Below are positions 6,101 to 8,432 of a DNA stretch of 8,432 nucleotides, piece after piece. Positions within the stretch are counted from its first letter, which is position 1, and each line of letters opens with the position of its first letter. The notes beneath the pieces were generated by a model. That model did no database searches. It was not told the DNA's origin and saw only the letters and a program-made list of their open reading frames with translations. This DNA comes from Lachnospiraceae bacterium (GTDB lineage: Bacteria; Bacillota_A; Clostridia; Lachnospirales; Lachnospiraceae), in the NCBI GenBank assembly GCA_024689605.1, contig JAILDD010000097.1:1-8432 (forward strand). Reading direction: 5' to 3'. Both the position numbers and the translations under genes were made by a program.

Positions 6101-7915
6101 TTATTTAATGGATGTGTACATGAAATACTTATATCCGAGAGGGTTCGTGAAGAATCCGTCTACACTGTCGGAAAGCAGGTACATATCCGTATAGAAATAC
6201 AGAGGGCAGATGCAGCCTGTGCTCATTATCATATCCTCTGCTTCATGCATCATCTTGTAGCGGGTATCGTTATCGGTGCAGGACTTGATGGAAGAAATAA
6301 GCACATCATAAGTCTCAGCCCATGTGCCGTTCTCAACCTTTGTATCAAAACCGTAAGGTGTAAGGTCTATGCTGTAAACTGCAGCATCAGCATGTGCACC
6401 CCGGCCGAACTGTACATCATTGTTACCGGAATCTGTGGTCCACATATCTAAGTAGCAGATGGGATCGTTGTAGTCAGCAACCCAGCCGTTACGTGCTATT
6501 GAATACGCGCCGTCCTTACGTGTGTTAAGGAAGGTAGCCCACTCCTGGTTCTCAAGATTCATTGTGATTCCGATGCCTGCCATAGCATTCTGCAGGTACT
6601 CACCGATAGCCTTGTGGCCTTCGCTTGTATTATAGATATATGTAAGTACAGGGAAATCTGTAAATTTACCTGCAGTCTCATCGTATGTATAGTACTTCTT
6701 TAAGGTCTCAACAGCCTCATTGAAATTATCAGTATAAGCATCTGCAGATACATTGTAATATCCGTCGAAATCGCTGCTTACGCCAACATTCTTATAGAAC
6801 TGGCTGCCATCGGCATCCGTAAGTCCCATTGATACAAATGAAGATGCCGGGAGCTCGCCGCCCTGTGCAACATCATTTACGATATAGTTACGGTCAAAGA
6901 GAAGACCTACTGCCCTGCGGATCTCAGCCTTAGCGTTCTCATCATCTGCATAAGGACTTCCTGCAGGAAGGATATCCTCATTTACATTCCAGCATACATA
7001 GTATGTACCAAGCTGACCTGCAATAACGAACTGATCCTTGTACTCATCCTTAACACTTGCAATCTCATTTGTAGGAATATCATCAATAAACTGCCAGTCA
7101 CCGTTCTTGAAGTTGGTCAGCATATTGTTCTGGTCATCGGAAAGGTAAAAATTGATGGTATTCATGGATATCTTGTCTGCATCAACGAAGGAATCATTCT
7201 TTTCAAGAGTGATCAGACTGTTGTGTTCCCATGCTGCCATTTTGTAAGGTCCGTTGCACACGTATGTGGAAGGATCTGTTGCCCATGCTTCGTTAGATAC
7301 TACATCCTCACGTACGGGGAAATATGTAGGAAAAGCTAAAAGCTCATTCCAGTACGGTATGGGATTGGAAAGCGTAACAACAATAGTCTTGTCATCGGGA
7401 GCCTGTACATTAAGCGTTGCATCAGGATTTACAGGTGTTCCGTCTTCATTAACATCAGCTACCTCATCATAACCGTCAACAACCTCAAACATGTAACCAT
7501 AATCAGCAGCAAGCTCTGCAGACGCTGCACGGTTCCATGCAAATACGAAATCAGAAGCCTTTAAATCCTGGCCGTCAGACCACTTAAGTCCGTCCCGAAG
7601 TGTGTAGGTGTAAGTTATAGTACCATCAGCATTCTCCACACCTTCCGGAAGCTCTACAGCAGCATCGGGAACCAGCTCCAGAACGCCGCTATCATTCATC
7701 TCCCATTTGGAAAGACCTGAGAACAGGTGTACCAGAAGTGTTGCACCATCTACAGCAGAATTAAGCGCAGGATCAATAGTATCAGGTTCGGAACCGATAC
7801 ATACATTGAGGGCACTATCTGAAGATGTGCTGCCGCCCGGTGTTGATTCGCAGGCTGTAAGAGCTGTTACAGCCATGACTCCGGTCAAAGCCATTGCCAA
7901 AAATCTCTTTTTCAT
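6101..7915 (-). CDS. oppA: Oligopeptide ABC transporter substrate-binding lipoprotein (family 5)
   Basis: A 604-residue extracytoplasmic solute-binding protein that captures peptides and delivers them to an ABC permease. It begins with a lipoprotein signal peptide: positive MKKR, a hydrophobic stretch, and lipobox LTAC with Cys22 as the lipid-anchored residue. A Gly/Ser/Thr-rich linker follows. Family-5 (SBP_bac_5) hallmarks are EPDTIDPALN (43-52), LRDGLKWSDG (106-115), ASDFVFAWNR (120-129), and a CNGPYKMAAWEH segment followed by LEKND. Length is near, or slightly above, typical OppA proteins. The start is set by AGGAGG six bases upstream. It lies 43 bases downstream of the OppF-type ATPase gene in the same direction and is followed by a strong terminator, so it is probably the last gene of an opp operon. 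The symbol is given by family and context; whether it prefers di- or longer peptides, or another family-5 ligand, cannot be read from the sequence. Confidence 0.93.
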   Translation of the reverse strand: MKKRFLAMALTGVMAVTALTACESTPGGSTSSDSALNVCIGSEPDTIDPALNSAVDGATLLVHLFSGLSKWEMNDSGVLELVPDAAVELPEGVENADGTITYTYTLRDGLKWSDGQDLKASDFVFAWNRAASAELAADYGYMFEVVDGYDEVADVNEDGTPVNPDATLNVQAPDDKTIVVTLSNPIPYWNELLAFPTYFPVREDVVSNEAWATDPSTYVCNGPYKMAAWEHNSLITLEKNDSFVDADKISMNTINFYLSDDQNNMLTNFKNGDWQFIDDIPTNEIASVKDEYKDQFVIAGQLGTYYVCWNVNEDILPAGSPYADDENAKAEIRRAVGLLFDRNYIVNDVAQGGELPASSFVSMGLTDADGSQFYKNVGVSSDFDGYYNVSADAYTDNFNEAVETLKKYYTYDETAGKFTDFPVLTYIYNTSEGHKAIGEYLQNAMAGIGITMNLENQEWATFLNTRKDGAYSIARNGWVADYNDPICYLDMWTTDSGNNDVQFGRGAHADAAVYSIDLTPYGFDTKVENGTWAETYDVLISSIKSCTDNDTRYKMMHEAEDMIMSTGCICPLYFYTDMYLLSDSVDGFFTNPLGYKYFMYTSIK

Positions 7916-7928
7916 AATTTTCCTCCTT
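7916..7928 (-). promoter_or_regulatory. Strong ribosome binding site of the peptide-binding protein gene
   Basis: The minus strand reads AAGGAGGA (7921-7928), with the AGGAGG core six bases before the ATG at 7915. It is the strongest Shine-Dalgarno in the window, consistent with high expression of a binding protein relative to its transporter. Confidence 0.85.
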
Positions 7929-7958
7929 CTGCCGCACTTAACGGCTTAAAATATATTA

Positions 7959-8432
7959 TCAGATTTTCCCCTCTTCTACCAGATGACAGGCTACAAAATG
8001 CCCGCTTCCCATGTCCTTAAGCTCCGGCATGGATTCAGCACATTTATCGCATGCATGAGGACATCTCGTCCTGAAAGGACATCCGCTGGGTGCATTCAGC
8101 GGACTCGGTATATCGCCTGAAAGTACTATCCTCTTATTCTCCCTGGCAGTCTTCGGGTCAGGAACCGGAACGGCAGAAATAAGCGATCTTGAATATGGAT
8201 GCAGCGGATGATCATAAATCTCTTCCGCATCTGCAAGCTCCACCATCCTGCCCAAATACATTACCGCTATCCTGTCACTTATGTGCCGGACAACCAGCAG
8301 GTCATGGGCTATGAAAAGATACGTAAGACCCAGCTTTTCCTGAAGCTCATCAAACATATTTATTACCTGGGCCTGTATGGAAACATCCAGGGCGGAAACA
8401 GGCTCGTCGCAGACTATAAATCCCGGCTTTAA
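7959..8432 (-). CDS. oppF: Oligopeptide/dipeptide ABC transporter ATP-binding protein, OppF/DppF type, 5' end outside window
   Basis: Only the last 157 residues are in the window; the frame is open to the edge, so the Walker A and signature motifs lie upstream. The visible part begins just before Walker B (FIVCDEP), followed by the D-loop in [12 protein letters not shown]. That wording is typical of OppF/DppF, whereas OppD/DppD usually read TTALDV. The switch histidine is in IAHDL. Then come YLGRMVE and the oligopeptide-transporter C-terminal region with [17 protein letters not shown] and a Cys-rich segment ([15 protein letters not shown], later ACH). In some Opp/Dpp ATPases these cysteines bind an iron-sulfur cluster; here that is inference. 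The protein would power peptide import at the inner face of the membrane together with a partner ATPase and two permeases. The binding-protein gene follows after 43 bases. Confidence 0.92.
   Translation of the reverse strand, partial: LKPGFIVCDEPVSALDVSIQAQVINMFDELQEKLGLTYLFIAHDLLVVRHISDRIAVMYLGRMVELADAEEIYDHPLHPYSRSLISAVPVPDPKTARENKRIVLSGDIPSPLNAPSGCPFRTRCPHACDKCAESMPELKDMGSGHFVACHLVEEGKI

Noticed and set aside
6074..6451. 125-codon plus-strand frame over the end of the peptide-binding gene
   Set aside because: Its start lies within the terminator stem and the rest is antisense to conserved family-5 sequence.
7931..7945. Hairpin GCCG/CGGC between the ATPase and the binding-protein gene as a terminator
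   Set aside because: The stem is only 4 bp and is not followed by a T-run; it more likely sits passively in the leader of the next gene.

Overview
The window looks like a chromosomal segment of an anaerobic Firmicute of the Lachnospiraceae, probably close to Butyrivibrio. This is an inference from the style of the signal-transduction proteins and the oligopeptide-binding lipoprotein; no rRNA or other marker gene is present. All four supported genes lie on the minus strand, so the window is read from high to low coordinates.

From 8432 down to 6101 is the end of an oligopeptide ABC importer cluster. It holds the 3' part of an OppF/DppF-type ATPase (cut by the window edge), then, after 43 bases with a strong Shine-Dalgarno, a complete family-5 peptide-binding lipoprotein. 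A strong rho-independent terminator (6045-6077) closes this unit.

From 6007 down to 1 is a signalling block. The first gene (4115-6007, 630 residues) is a stand-alone HD-GYP-type phosphohydrolase with a roughly 400-residue helical N-terminal region. Its stop overlaps the next start as ATGA. The second gene starts at 4118 and stays open, with no stop, to the first base of the window: at least 1372 residues. I translated this frame through all of its codons. It contains two further complete copies of the same 630-residue architecture joined in frame, followed by about 100 residues of a different type that resemble, from memory, the N-terminal helical segment of M3/M32-type metallopeptidases. 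Three paralogous HD-GYP units therefore lie head to tail, two of them in one polypeptide that continues out of the window.

All three HD-GYP units keep the metal-binding histidines and aspartates, but share a diverged signature: the usual Glu after the HH pair is missing and there is one extra residue before GYP. Working model (inference): peptides are imported by the Opp system, and a separately transcribed, translationally coupled set of HD-GYP proteins acts in nucleotide second-messenger signalling, possibly attached to a peptidase-like domain.
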